From positions 1 to 62,697 of the forward strand of contig JAUIGN010000052.1 in NCBI GenBank assembly GCA_030430075.1: DNA of 62,697 nucleotides, in the 5' to 3' direction. Under the pieces are notes generated by a model. That model was not told the origin of the DNA, did not search any database, and was given only the letters and a program-made list of their open reading frames with translations. This DNA comes from a bacterium (GTDB taxonomy: Bacteria; Planctomycetota; Planctomycetia; Pirellulales; Pirellulaceae). Positions 9,101 through 16,865 of this stretch are shown one piece after another. The position numbers and the translations under genes are program-made. Every line of letters starts with the position of its first letter. The stretch's first letter is position 1.

Positions 9101-10369
9101 CCGGGTGGCGGGCTCGAGTGGTTTGGTGGCGATCCCGGACATGATGCACTCACCGCGTACGGATTGCTCGAATTCACCGATATGGCGGACGTCCACCCGG
9201 TCGACTCGGCCATGGTCGCGAGGACCCGCCGGTGGCTGCTCGAGCAACGCGACGGCCAAGGGGGCTACCAGCGCAAGACGCGCACGCTGCACACGTGGCT
9301 CGCCGAGCCGGAGGTCGCCTTCACGTACAATACCTGGGCGCTGCTCGAAGCCGGAAACGACGCCGATCTCTCCCACGAGGTCGCCTGGGTCCGCGACGTT
9401 GCGGAGACGACCGATAACAGCTACGTGATCGCCTTGGCTGCCAACGTCCTGGCCATCGCTGGAGACACCGACGGTGCCAACCGGCTCCTGGATAAGCTGG
9501 CGGGGATTCAGACGACCGATGGCTCGGTCGAAGGTGCAACCGTTTCGGTGGTCGGGAGCGGCGGCGAGGCGCTGACGATCGAAACGACGGCCCTGGCGAT
9601 GACGGCCTGGCTCAGGAACCCTGCCTTTGTAGAGAATGTAGAACGAGGCATCCGCTACCTGGCCGAGGTCTGCAAGGGGGGCCGCTTCGGCTCGACCCAG
9701 TCGACCGTGCTGGCCTTGCGGGCGATCGTGGCCTACGACCAATCACGGGCCAGGCCACTGGCTCCCGGCCAACTCACCCTCTGGGTCGATGGCCAACCGG
9801 TGGGCTCCCCGCGGGAACTCGACCCGCATTCTCACGGCAGCATCCGGCTGCCCGACTTCACCAAGCAGCTTACGCCCGGCAGGCATCGGGTCGAGCTGAA
9901 AATGTCGGGCGGCAGCGACATGCCGTGCCTGCTGAACGTCAACTACCACACGCTGAAACCGCCATCTTCGCCCGACTGCCAACTGCACCTTGACGTGAAG
10001 CTGGCGGAGACCCGCGTGCGGGAAGGCAGAACCACGGACGCCGAAGTGACCGTCGTCAACCGGACGGGCGACGCCGTACCGACACCGACGGCCATCGTCG
10101 GCATCCCGGGCGGCCTGGAAGTCCGTCACGATCAACTGAAGGAAGCCGTCAACGCGGGGCTCATCGCGGCCTACGAAGTTCGCGGACGCGAGCTCATCCT
10201 CTATTGGCGTGTGCTGGATGCGGAACAACGGGTTCGCGTCCCCCTGAGCCTGGTTGCGGCTGTGCCCGGTCGTTACCAAGGCCCGCCAAGCCGAGCGTAT
10301 TTGTATTACACGGACGAGCACAAACAGTGGGTCGAAGGCCTCCAGGTCACGATCCAGCCGGCCGAATAG
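6182..10369 (+). CDS. bacterial alpha-2-macroglobulin family protein
   Basis: This is a 1395-residue exported protein. The start at 6182 has GGAG about 8 nt upstream and leads straight into a membrane segment ('WWTFSILLIVSLPF'). MG-type beta domains follow ('PLYRPHEPVYVRG' is a typical MG1/MG2 opening), then a variable Ala/Gly-rich bait-like region around residues 570-700, the alpha-2-macroglobulin domain, and a thioester region 'PNGCFEQTSSTTYP'. Cys925, Glu927 and Gln928 keep the C-x-E-Q thioester pattern. A TED-like helical domain and a C-terminal receptor-binding-like beta domain complete it. The family traps foreign proteases at the cell surface. The usual bacterial partner, penicillin-binding protein 1C, is not next to it. 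Confidence 0.9.
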   Translation: MIDQRKPTLGWWTFSILLIVSLPFLRLVAEPISSADLEPGLPEAVDWNPGPEAARHLTFVSTDKPLYRPHEPVYVRGILLHHHTRTLYPNTVHGVLEITGPKGDVISQQAVSVSDGVWGTQWNVPADLAGGEYTAKVSYPRHGLPPAERTFDVRAYRAPRLTSQIKFLRDGYGPGDEVAATLEVERAEGGIPRGAKVTATVRVDGKQVHETQTRVGDDGRSLVRFPLPAAIQRGEGTLALSIDDGGVVETASKTIPILLQSVDLAVYPEAGQLVAGLSSRVYFEAFTPTGKPADVAGDVVDDRNRVVSHFRSEHEGRGRFRLKPRSGRSYRLRITEPAGITREIELPAAETEGLVFTPGRDIYAPGEALSFAIGATHDQVASLVLRQRDRVIASEQVSLRAGRVTRVALTVGEPAHGDGVLTATLYDGQRRPRAERLVFRRSARQLRIEITPESRASYVPGDTVRLKVATRTEQGEPTPALVGLRVTDATVLEMVDRREQAPGLPVMVFLENEVRDLADAHVYFDPENADAPLALDLLLGVQGWRRWALLDPRNWLAAHGDAGRRLLAQVTPPPVSFGAGIGGGNLDGAEGAALRRFDFDAPKVAAEFEAPAAAAGQALAPAQIADRFQIERQEADMRVARVHRLPARDALLGKLADDEARRGNAAAPFGFGGGFGDNFGLAPGSQLISVRTYAHQVRPGRRPGQRADFTETLYWNVALRTNDQGVGEIEFGLNDAVTSFQVSVDAVDARGSLGAAETSISSVQPFYLEPKLPLEVTAGDVIRVPLGIVNATQSALPAVAVDVSTTGLDFHQTLPPFELAADSRVRKPVELQVGNISGPARFEVRAVAGAYGDNVTRHLHVAPLGYPAEAGGGGMLSPNGQVTMEIQIPQQLVPGSLTAEALVFPTPLATLTASLERLIREPNGCFEQTSSTTYPLVMAQQYFMSHQGVDPRLIERSAATLERSYNRLLGFESPGGGLEWFGGDPGHDALTAYGLLEFTDMADVHPVDSAMVARTRRWLLEQRDGQGGYQRKTRTLHTWLAEPEVAFTYNTWALLEAGNDADLSHEVAWVRDVAETTDNSYVIALAANVLAIAGDTDGANRLLDKLAGIQTTDGSVEGATVSVVGSGGEALTIETTALAMTAWLRNPAFVENVERGIRYLAEVCKGGRFGSTQSTVLALRAIVAYDQSRARPLAPGQLTLWVDGQPVGSPRELDPHSHGSIRLPDFTKQLTPGRHRVELKMSGGSDMPCLLNVNYHTLKPPSSPDCQLHLDVKLAETRVREGRTTDAEVTVVNRTGDAVPTPTAIVGIPGGLEVRHDQLKEAVNAGLIAAYEVRGRELILYWRVLDAEQRVRVPLSLVAAVPGRYQGPPSRAYLYYTDEHKQWVEGLQVTIQPAE

Positions 10370-10454
10370 CCCCGGGCCCCGGCGGCAAGCGATGGACGTT
10401 CCGCCCACCGACACCTCGGTGCGGCGCGGATTGCCGCTGCCGATGTATGCTCCA

Positions 10455-10612
10455 CGCGCTTACTCGGCGCAGGGCGCCGCGTACCGGGCTCGGCGCGGGT
10501 CGCCGCGTACCAGGCTCGGCGCGGGTCGCCAGTACCTGGCTCGGCGCGAGTCGCCACGTACCTGCTCGGCGCGGGTCTCCGACCCCGCCGAAACCGCCGA
10601 CCGAAGGTCTCC
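10455..10612. repeat. GCTCGGCGCGGGTC tandem array with 51-nt shared tail
   Basis: About four imperfect units of roughly 26 bp, each containing GGCTCGGCGCGGGTCGCC or a close variant, run from about 10475 to 10580. The last unit leads into a unique tail. The 51 nt at 10562-10612 match the reverse complement of 25542-25592 with only two differences. Related but more degenerate arrays lie at 25542-25750 and 55545-55650. Confidence 0.75.
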
Positions 10613-10668
10613 CATCCCGTAGTACCAGAAGTTCCAAGCCGCGAGACAAGAACGCATTCGCAACCGGT

Positions 10669-10716
10669 TTGCTCGGCGATCAACGCAACCGGGGCTAACG
10701 CCCAACGGCTGATGAA
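10669..10716 (+). repeat. GGGCTAACGCCCAACGG dispersed repeat, copy 1
   Basis: This 48-nt element runs from TTGCTCGGCGATCAACG through AACCGGGGCTAACGCCC to AACGGCTGATGAA. Its reverse complement is clearly recognisable at 13326-13373 and 49983-50032, and same-strand copies lie at 28309-28356 and 38270-38332. GGGC-TAAC-GCCC inside it can form a short hairpin. Confidence 0.75.
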
Positions 10717-10757
10717 GGCGCCAGGCGAACGCCCCGACGGCGGATGACCGATCCAGG

Positions 10758-11087
10758 CTAATGCGAATGTTTGGTTTCAAACCCAATCTTCTCCAGAAAC
10801 CCCTGGAAGTTGTGCGCTTCGGCGTGCGACTTGAGCGTCAGGGTTTGCCACTTGGGACAGCGATAGCTAACGTCGACATGGTCCCCATGCTGCGATTGTT
10901 TGCATTCAACGTGGAGTGACTTGAAGGTCTTCATGTAAGAAGCCGCCTGCGCCGCGTTCTTAAAGTGGACGGACTTCCAGGCAGTCAAACGGTAGTCAAC
11001 ACGTTCCAGGTTCGCTGCCGACGCGGAAATCGTCACCGATAACGCCAGGCAGCAGAAGAGTCCTAGAATGAGTTTGTGGTTGGGCAC
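10758..11087 (-). CDS. small secreted protein of unknown function
   Basis: I choose a GTG start at 11087 because a strong AAGGAG site lies 7 nt upstream and it places a signal peptide directly at the N-terminus ('KLILGLFCCLALSVTISASA', cleavage expected after ASA). The product is 109 residues. The mature part of about 80 residues is basic and His-rich, with two Cys residues ('HVECKQ' and 'SYRCPKW') that could form a disulphide, and ends 'ETKHSH'. It looks like a compact periplasmic alpha/beta domain. I do not recognise a named family. It is convergent with the alpha-2-macroglobulin gene across a repeat block. Confidence 0.75.
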   Translation of the reverse strand: MPNHKLILGLFCCLALSVTISASAANLERVDYRLTAWKSVHFKNAAQAASYMKTFKSLHVECKQSQHGDHVDVSYRCPKWQTLTLKSHAEAHNFQGFLEKIGFETKHSH

Positions 11088-11434
11088 GTGGAAACTCCTT
11101 GTGTTGTTGCTGGCCAGTCGAGCGACACATGCTCCCTCAATCCATCGGCACACCTGCCACTCGCGGTTGAGTGATCATCCGGCAAAAGGCCGCCGGCACC
11201 AGAGTGGCAGCCAGCATTGCTATCGCCGGCCTCGCCAGCTGCAGGGGCTTATAGAGGTGGGCAAGATCAACCGCAAGATCGACTGGGGCGCGCGGCGGTG
11301 GCAGCGGGTCCAATTGCTGCTATTCTTGTAGCTGCTTTCGCCGCAGCAGAAAGTCCCGCCAATCCGCCTCCCATCCGGCAAGCGCTGCGATCAAGGTGCG
11401 GCGAATCGGCTTCGCTGCCTCGCTCTCGGAACCA
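11088..11434. other. 347-bp divergent intergenic region
   Basis: This lies between the small secreted protein gene (minus) and the ABC ATPase gene (plus) and must contain the promoters of both. No repeat family of this window and no convincing small frame is visible in it. Confidence 0.45.
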
Positions 11435-12109
11435 ATGATTCAGATCCGCGACCTCGACTTTCAGTATCACGACAGCAAGTTTCGCTTGCGGGTTCCTGAG
11501 TTTCATGTCGCGCGCGGGTCGACGGTCGCCCTGGTAGGCCCCAGCGGGAGCGGCAAGACGACGATCTTGAATCTGGCCGCCGGCATTTTGGTGCCCCAGC
11601 AGGGCCAGGTGGTCACCAATTCGGTGAACCTGACGGAACTTGGCGAGCATCAACGGCGTGCCTTTCGGATCACCACGATCGGCCTGGTGTTTCAGGAATT
11701 TGAACTCCTCGAACACTTGACCGTATTCGACAACATTCTGCTCCCCTGCCGCATCACCGGGGCGATTCGGCTGACTGCCGCCCACCGCGAACGGGCGGCG
11801 TTCCTGGCGAACGATGTCGGGTTGGGTGACAAGCTGGACCGGCACGTCGGACGGCTGTCGCAGGGCGAACGCCAGCGGGTGGCAATCTGCCGCGCGTTGC
11901 TCCTGGAGCCGCCGTTGCTCCTTTGTGACGAGCCGACCGGGAATCTCGATCCCGGCAACAAGGCGCATGTTCTGCAGATTCTCTTTGACTATGTTCGCCG
12001 ACACCGCACAACTCTCCTCACAGTCACGCACGACCACCAACTGCTGCCGCAATTTGATGAAACGATCGACTGCCAGCAGTTTCATGAGCTGCGGGAGGTA
12101 CTCCGATGA
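11435..12109 (+). CDS. ABC transporter ATP-binding protein, LolD/MacB type
   Basis: The 224-residue ATPase is read from the ATG at 11435 ('MIQIRDLDFQY'), the normal family start; the longer frame from 11396 adds an unlikely leader. Walker A is 'GPSGSGKTT' (residues 35-43), followed by a Q-loop region 'GLVFQEFELL', the signature 'LSQGERQRVA' and Walker B 'LLLCDEPTG'. This pattern is typical of LolD/MacB/DevA-type exporters, which drive extraction or export of lipoproteins or other envelope molecules. The stop overlaps the permease start by 4 nt (ATGA), so the two are translationally coupled. Confidence 0.92.
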   Translation: MIQIRDLDFQYHDSKFRLRVPEFHVARGSTVALVGPSGSGKTTILNLAAGILVPQQGQVVTNSVNLTELGEHQRRAFRITTIGLVFQEFELLEHLTVFDNILLPCRITGAIRLTAAHRERAAFLANDVGLGDKLDRHVGRLSQGERQRVAICRALLLEPPLLLCDEPTGNLDPGNKAHVLQILFDYVRRHRTTLLTVTHDHQLLPQFDETIDCQQFHELREVLR

Positions 12110-13290
12110 AGGACCTCTTGTACCTCGCCTGGCGTTACCTGGCGTACCACCGGATCAAGACAGCCGTCCTGGTGGCGTCGATGACGATGATTGTCTATCT
12201 TCCGGCCGGCTTGAACCTGTTGATTGGTGAGAGTGCGGACGAGCTGACGGCTCGAGCCGAAGCGACGCCCCTCCTGATCGGCGCGAAGGGCAGCCCCCTC
12301 GAACTGGTCCTCAATTCGCTCTACTTCGACGGGGACACACCACCGACCCTGCGGTACGCGGAAGCCGCGCGCATCCAGCAATCGGGCCTGGCGGATGCGA
12401 TCCCCATCGACGCCCGATTTCGCACTCGGCACAGCCCGATTGTCGGCACGACGATCGACTACTTCAGCTTTCGCGGTCTGCAGGTCGCCGAGGGTCGGCG
12501 GTTCCACCGCCTGGGCGAATGTGTGCTCGGATCCCGTGCGGCCCAACTGGCACGGGCAGGTCCCGGTGACGCCCTCATGTCCAAGCCGGAAAATGTGTTT
12601 GATATCGCGGGCGTCTACCCCTTGAAGATGCATGTCGTGGGAGTGCTGCACCCCACAGGCACGCCGGACGACCACGGAGTCTTTGTCGACACCAAGACCG
12701 CTTGGGTGATCGAAGGCCGGGCACACGGCCATGCAGATCTCGATCAACCGGCCGAACAAGCCAACGTGTTGCGGCGAGAGGGAGACACGATTGTCGCCAA
12801 TGCCTCCGTCATTCAATACAACGAGATCACGGCCGAGAACATCGAATCGTTTCATTTCCATGGCGATCCCGAGTCGTTTCCGATCACGGCCGTGCTTGCT
12901 GTACCCCACGATGACAAGTCGAGCACCCTGTTGCAGGGGCGGTACCTGGGGGACCAGGAGTTGGTCCAAGTCGTCGTCCCTGCCGGTGTCATGCGCGAAT
13001 TGCTGGCAACGGTCATGACGGTCCAGCGGTACTTTGTCCTGGGGGGCATCGTGCTCGGTGGCGCAACGCTGGCCACGATGGCGCTCGTCTTTACCCTTTC
13101 GCTGCAGCTGCGGCGTCGTGAGATGGACACGCTGGTCAAGATCGGCGGGACTCGCCTCCGCCTTGGCGCCTTAATCGCGACGGAGATCCTGAGCGTCCTG
13201 GGTGCCGGCATCGTATTGGCCGGAGGGCTCTCCCTGGCAACCGGTTGGCTTGCCCCGCTGGCAACACGTCTGCTGTTGCAGTTGAGCTGA
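12106..13290 (+). CDS. ABC transporter permease, FtsX/MacB family
   Basis: This is a 394-residue membrane protein with one N-terminal transmembrane segment (about residues 15-40), a large periplasmic domain (about 40-300), and a C-terminal FtsX-like core with three more segments ('LGGIVLGGATLATMALVFTL', 'LIATEILSVLGAGIVLAGGL' and the end). The cytoplasmic loop 'RRREMDTLVKIGGTR' is the usual coupling region. The start overlaps the ATPase stop, so the two form one exporter. The substrate is unknown. The next plus-strand gene, a probable outer-membrane protein, is 484 bp away and probably separate. Confidence 0.88.
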   Translation: MKDLLYLAWRYLAYHRIKTAVLVASMTMIVYLPAGLNLLIGESADELTARAEATPLLIGAKGSPLELVLNSLYFDGDTPPTLRYAEAARIQQSGLADAIPIDARFRTRHSPIVGTTIDYFSFRGLQVAEGRRFHRLGECVLGSRAAQLARAGPGDALMSKPENVFDIAGVYPLKMHVVGVLHPTGTPDDHGVFVDTKTAWVIEGRAHGHADLDQPAEQANVLRREGDTIVANASVIQYNEITAENIESFHFHGDPESFPITAVLAVPHDDKSSTLLQGRYLGDQELVQVVVPAGVMRELLATVMTVQRYFVLGGIVLGGATLATMALVFTLSLQLRRREMDTLVKIGGTRLRLGALIATEILSVLGAGIVLAGGLSLATGWLAPLATRLLLQLS

Positions 13291-13773
13291 CCGTTTCGGC
13301 GGTCCCCAACTTTCACCTGAATCACTCATCAGCCGTTGGGCGGTCGCCCCCGATTCCGTTGATCGCCGAGCAACGCGGACGCGAACGCATTTCGGCTGAG
13401 ATGCTCGGCAGGTTGGGTGCGTTCACGACCAACCCCAGCAACCGACCAACCCTGGCAACATAGTCACTTGTACCGACTGGTCATTCGCGGATGCATGATC
13501 TGCGACAAGCGCCACGGTGCACCCGCTGGAAGCTGCACATCGAGTTCCTGTTCGTGCGAATCAGCGCGTGCCGACGACCGGCCGTGCGTATCTGCACACA
13601 ACGTGCGGCGTGTTCACCCCGACACCACCAGAAATGCGGTTCGGTGGTGCCAGTCCGGCAGACTTTAGGGGGGCCACGCGGCTGTTCTAAGCGTCGCTTG
13701 CCGAGCAACCGATACAGACCGAAATAGCTTGCAGCGCATTACGAACCGGCTTCATTACGCTTGGAGAGGAACG
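13291..13773. other. 483-bp gene-free stretch with dispersed repeat
   Basis: This holds a reverse copy of the GGGCTAACGCCC repeat at 13326-13373, directly after the permease stop. The rest (13374-13773) shows no conserved motif that I can name. It must contain the promoter of the following plus-strand gene. Confidence 0.55.
13326..13373 (-). repeat. GGGCTAACGCCCAACGG dispersed repeat, copy 2 (reverse)
   Basis: It reads TCATCAGCCGTTGGGCGGTC, then CCGTTGATCGCCGAGCAA, the reverse complement of the element at 10669-10716 with a handful of changes. It begins 36 nt after the stop of the ABC permease gene. Confidence 0.7.
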
Positions 13774-14829
13774 ATGAGAGTTACTTTGAAAACCGTGGCG
13801 ACGGCGTTGTTGTACGTCGCGCTCCCCTGTCTGGCGGCCGTTGCGGAAACCGGTGTCCCGACGCAACCCGGCAGCGCATCCGAAGGCATCCTCCCCGACT
13901 TGGCGGCAAGTGAAGCAACAACCGCAGAGGACGTCGGCGAGCGTCTCAGCCTGGCGGGCTACGAGAAATCGGCAGGGTGCCTGGAGGGCTGCGCGGGCAA
14001 GGGGATCGGCGGCCATTGCGGCTGTCGCCTGTTGGGCCTGGTCGCGCCGAGCGACACGTGCTTCAGCGACTTCATCAGCCCGATGACGAATCCGGTCTTT
14101 TTTGAAGACCCCCGCACGCTTACCGAAGCCCGCTTGATCTACTTGCGCCAGCGTGTGCCGATCACGGCCGGAGGTGGAGATGTCAACCTGATCGCGATGC
14201 ATGTGCGGGCGGCGCTGAATGATCGGCTGTCGATCATCGCCACCAAAGACGGCTACGCGACGTCGAGCAATGATTTTATCGACGACGGTTGGGCGGACGT
14301 GGCAGCCGGGTTGAAATACAACCTCTTCGCCGACCATGAACGGCGACGGCTGCTGAGCGGTGGCGTGGTCTTTGAATTGCCCGTCGGCAGCACGCGCACC
14401 CTGCAGGGAAATGGAGACGGTTTGTTCGACATCTTCCTGACCGGCGGTGCCGAGATCAACGGCTGGCATGTCCTCAGCGGAACCGGCTTTTTGCTGCCCG
14501 CCGACAGTTCCGCCGAAAGTCAGATGTGGTACTGGTCCAATCATATTGATCGGCGCATCGGCTGCACAAACCTGTATCTGCTGGGAGAAGCAAACTGGTA
14601 CCACTGGATGCGATCGGGAAAAGTCGGGCTGAACGGGGTCGAAGGAGGAGACCTCTTCAACCTTGGTTCGCGCGGCGTGGCTGGCAACGACATTGTCACC
14701 GGAGCGCTCGGCATGAAGTACAAGCCCCATCATCGCATGGAAGTCGGCGTCGCCTGGGAAGCCCCGCTGACCAAGCGTCGTGACGTGATGGATAATCGAC
14801 TCACCTTCGACTTCATCTTGCGGTACTAG
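13774..14829 (+). CDS. secreted protein, probably an outer-membrane beta-barrel
   Basis: This is 351 residues from the ATG at 13774, which follows GGAGAGG at 4-10 nt and opens a signal peptide ('VATALLYVALPCLAAVA'). A Cys-rich stretch near residues 65-95 ('CLEGCAGKGIGGHCGC') follows, then repeated amphipathic strands with Gly and aromatic residues. The C-terminus 'RLTFDFILRY' has the alternating hydrophobic pattern and terminal aromatic typical of outer-membrane proteins. I recognise no named family, and the barrel call is an inference from strand pattern and C-terminus. The last 17 bp overlap the convergent deacetylase gene. Confidence 0.7.
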   Translation: MRVTLKTVATALLYVALPCLAAVAETGVPTQPGSASEGILPDLAASEATTAEDVGERLSLAGYEKSAGCLEGCAGKGIGGHCGCRLLGLVAPSDTCFSDFISPMTNPVFFEDPRTLTEARLIYLRQRVPITAGGGDVNLIAMHVRAALNDRLSIIATKDGYATSSNDFIDDGWADVAAGLKYNLFADHERRRLLSGGVVFELPVGSTRTLQGNGDGLFDIFLTGGAEINGWHVLSGTGFLLPADSSAESQMWYWSNHIDRRIGCTNLYLLGEANWYHWMRSGKVGLNGVEGGDLFNLGSRGVAGNDIVTGALGMKYKPHHRMEVGVAWEAPLTKRRDVMDNRLTFDFILRY

Positions 14830-15784
14830 GCCGAACGCCCGAGCGCATCTGACGAAACTGTTTCCAGGTGATGAGTTCGATCCCGAGGTCGCGAATCAAG
14901 GACGCGACCTCGGGATCACTGAAGATGCGTCGGTCCCCGTCGCGGCGCGCGGCACTGCGGGTAATTGCTCGCAGCTCCTGGTTATCGTAACCGCAATGGA
15001 TGATCAGTTCCGTCACCCCCGGTTGGAGAGTTCGCAGCAGCTGCAGATACGATGCCCGGCGTGCCGCGTGCGTTTCACCACCGTAGAATTGGGCCAGGTG
15101 ATCGAGGACCGGAAACATCCGCCCATCGAGTTTCTGCAACATGGCCTCGCCACGTTGGGCCAGCGCCGGATACTCCCTGGCCATCTTGCCTTCGCGATCG
15201 CGGACAAAAAGAATCGGCAGGTCGTATTCCAGGCCCAGTTCCACGTAGACTTCCAACAAGTCCGGCCGGCTCACCAGGGCGCCCATGTGGGTGTCGAGAT
15301 GCGTCAGGGGAATCCCAAACTGCCGGGCACGATCAACCTGGGCCCGAAGTTCCACGGCGACTTCAGCCGCCTTGGCGTGCTCGGCCACCTGCCGGACGTT
15401 GTCCCACAAGTAACCGTGCTCGTCGACCAGACTGGGTACCTTTTCCCGCGGCGCCACCGGCCCCCAGCGATAATGGTCCCATTCGGAGTTCAGGGTCAGG
15501 TGAATCCCGTAGTCGCCGGCGGGATTCGCTCGGCAGTGCGCGGCGAATTCGCTGAACCAAGGGCAAGGGACCATGATGCTGGCGGACGAGACGACACCAT
15601 TCTGCATTGCGTCGATCGTCGCCAGGTTGACCGAATGGGACATTCCGGCGTCGTCCGCATGAATAATCAAGTAACGCTGGCCGCCGTTCTCATCCGCCCG
15701 TCCCGGGCGCGGCGAGCCGACCATCCACACGAGGCAACTTGCCGCCCACCCCAGAATCAGGATCCAATCGGACTTCTTCGCCAT
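14813..15784 (-). CDS. YdjC/ChbG-family carbohydrate deacetylase, secreted
   Basis: The 323-residue protein has an AAGGAA site 8 nt before its ATG and an N-terminal signal ('WILILGWAASCLVWMVG'). The mature protein starts with 'LIIHADDAGMSHSVN', the metal-binding Asp-Asp motif of YdjC/ChbG proteins, and has 'HLDTHMG' for the metal-binding histidines. Family members remove acetyl groups from chito-oligosaccharides or related sugars. The signal peptide suggests action in the periplasm or outside the cell. It converges on and overlaps the beta-barrel-like gene by 17 bp. Confidence 0.88.
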   Translation of the reverse strand: MAKKSDWILILGWAASCLVWMVGSPRPGRADENGGQRYLIIHADDAGMSHSVNLATIDAMQNGVVSSASIMVPCPWFSEFAAHCRANPAGDYGIHLTLNSEWDHYRWGPVAPREKVPSLVDEHGYLWDNVRQVAEHAKAAEVAVELRAQVDRARQFGIPLTHLDTHMGALVSRPDLLEVYVELGLEYDLPILFVRDREGKMAREYPALAQRGEAMLQKLDGRMFPVLDHLAQFYGGETHAARRASYLQLLRTLQPGVTELIIHCGYDNQELRAITRSAARRDGDRRIFSDPEVASLIRDLGIELITWKQFRQMRSGVRPSTAR

Positions 15785-15906
15785 TCGGCGGTTCCTTGTC
15801 GCAAGAGTTCGGGCGGGATGTCGGCCGCCCTCGATGGCTTGTATCAGGTTTCGCTTGACAAATGAGTCACGTCCGAGCGACCAACGGGAGCGGACGAAGA
15901 CGAAGA

Positions 15907-15952
15907 TGCCGCGAGCGTCGGCTCGCGACTTGTCCGAGGCCCCGCCTCGCTA
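15907..15952 (-). repeat. twin-hairpin dispersed repeat, copy 2 (reverse), overlapping a stop codon
   Basis: On the minus strand it reads CTAGCGAGGCGGGGCCTCGG, then GCGAGCCGACGCTCGC. Both hairpins are intact: CGAGGC/GCCTCG and GCGAGC/GCTCGC. The TAG at its 5' end is the stop codon of the lipoprotein gene at 15950-16384, so the element begins inside the gene's last codon. Confidence 0.75.
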
Positions 15953-16384
15953 GTTCGTCCGCAATTCGATTCGCCCCATGTCGACAGGCTCGCCCCCGCT
16001 GACGGTGACTTTGAACTCGGATGTTTTCGGATCGGCGTACTTCCCCTTGAGCTTGTCTTTTTCATAGCGCCGGCTGACTGGATTGAACTGGCCCCAGGCG
16101 AAAGTCGCCACGTAGTCGCCTGCGGGTACTCCGTCACCCTCTTCGAACGTAGAAACCTCAAACGTTCCATCTTCCTTGGTGAACGTCGCCGATACCGTGG
16201 GTACCTCGCTGTCCATCCCGGCAACGTTATGCAACGTCACGGCAAGCTCGGCCGCCGGGTTGCCATCGACATACACCTCGCCGGTAAGGGGGGTCGTTTC
16301 CAAGCCGTAGTCGGTTTTCGAACAGGCGCTGATCGACAGGGAACCGATTAACAGTGCGAGTAGACAAAGCTGGCGTCCATCCAT
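15950..16384 (-). CDS. small lipoprotein with a carboxypeptidase-regulatory-like beta domain
   Basis: This is 144 residues with a type II signal peptide. The lipobox 'SISAC' places the lipidated Cys at residue 21, so the protein should be membrane-anchored. The mature domain begins 'LTGEVYVDGNPAAELAVTL', the opening of the Ig-like carboxypeptidase-regulatory fold common in short planctomycete lipoproteins. These often sit just downstream of DUF1559 pseudopilin genes, and here the DUF1559 gene lies 481 bp upstream on the same strand. AGGAG lies 12 nt before the start. Its stop TAG is the first triplet of a dispersed repeat. Confidence 0.82.
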   Translation of the reverse strand: MDGRQLCLLALLIGSLSISACSKTDYGLETTPLTGEVYVDGNPAAELAVTLHNVAGMDSEVPTVSATFTKEDGTFEVSTFEEGDGVPAGDYVATFAWGQFNPVSRRYEKDKLKGKYADPKTSEFKVTVSGGEPVDMGRIELRTN

Positions 16385-16865
16385 CTTGGGAACGTACTCC
16401 TACGAAGGGGATTTTGGAAAGCATTGAATGTCGATCGTGCCGGGCAACGGAGGGCCGATCGTGCTGCCTTTCGTGCCGCGAACATTCGCCGTCTCGGGTC
16501 GCGAAAACAAGCGGACAGCAGCTTGCCTGTTCTCGCAATTGCCTGGCGGAATGCCTGGCGCAGTCTTAACTGAGCGATTACGTCTTACTGGGCGGTTACC
16601 GGCGATGGCAGCCTAAGGCCGTGGCGCTACGACGATTCTCGTTAGCCAGCCACCGCCGGACCGCACGCCGCCGGCAACTTGACCGCCAGCCCGGCAGGGG
16701 CTCGATCCGGCAAGTCGAAGCGAGACCTGGGTGGCATCGCCAGCCATGACCGGAATCAACGACCGCAGGTCCGCCGAGCGCGGGATGCGAGCCCCTTGTC
16801 GGCGGACGTGATCTTCCGTTCTCACCCGGGACATCGGGCCCGGCAAGCACGGTGCTGTTCAAGCG
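16385..16865. other. 481-bp gap between pseudopilin and lipoprotein genes
   Basis: The frames through this stretch look like chance in GC-rich DNA, and I see no small gene with a ribosome-binding site. No member of the repeat families is apparent. It may carry a promoter or processing site for the downstream lipoprotein gene. Confidence 0.4.

Larger units (their letters stand above)
10370..10757. other. 388-bp repeat-filled stretch
   Basis: There is no credible gene. The stretch is made of the GCTCGGCGCGGGTC tandem array (10455-10612) followed by a copy of the GGGCTAACGCCCAACGG repeat (10669-10716). It lies between the convergent ends of the alpha-2-macroglobulin gene and the small secreted protein gene. 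Confidence 0.7.

Noticed and set aside
10455..10612. Possible CRISPR array
   Set aside because: Units are contiguous and imperfect without unique spacers of constant length, and no cas gene is present.
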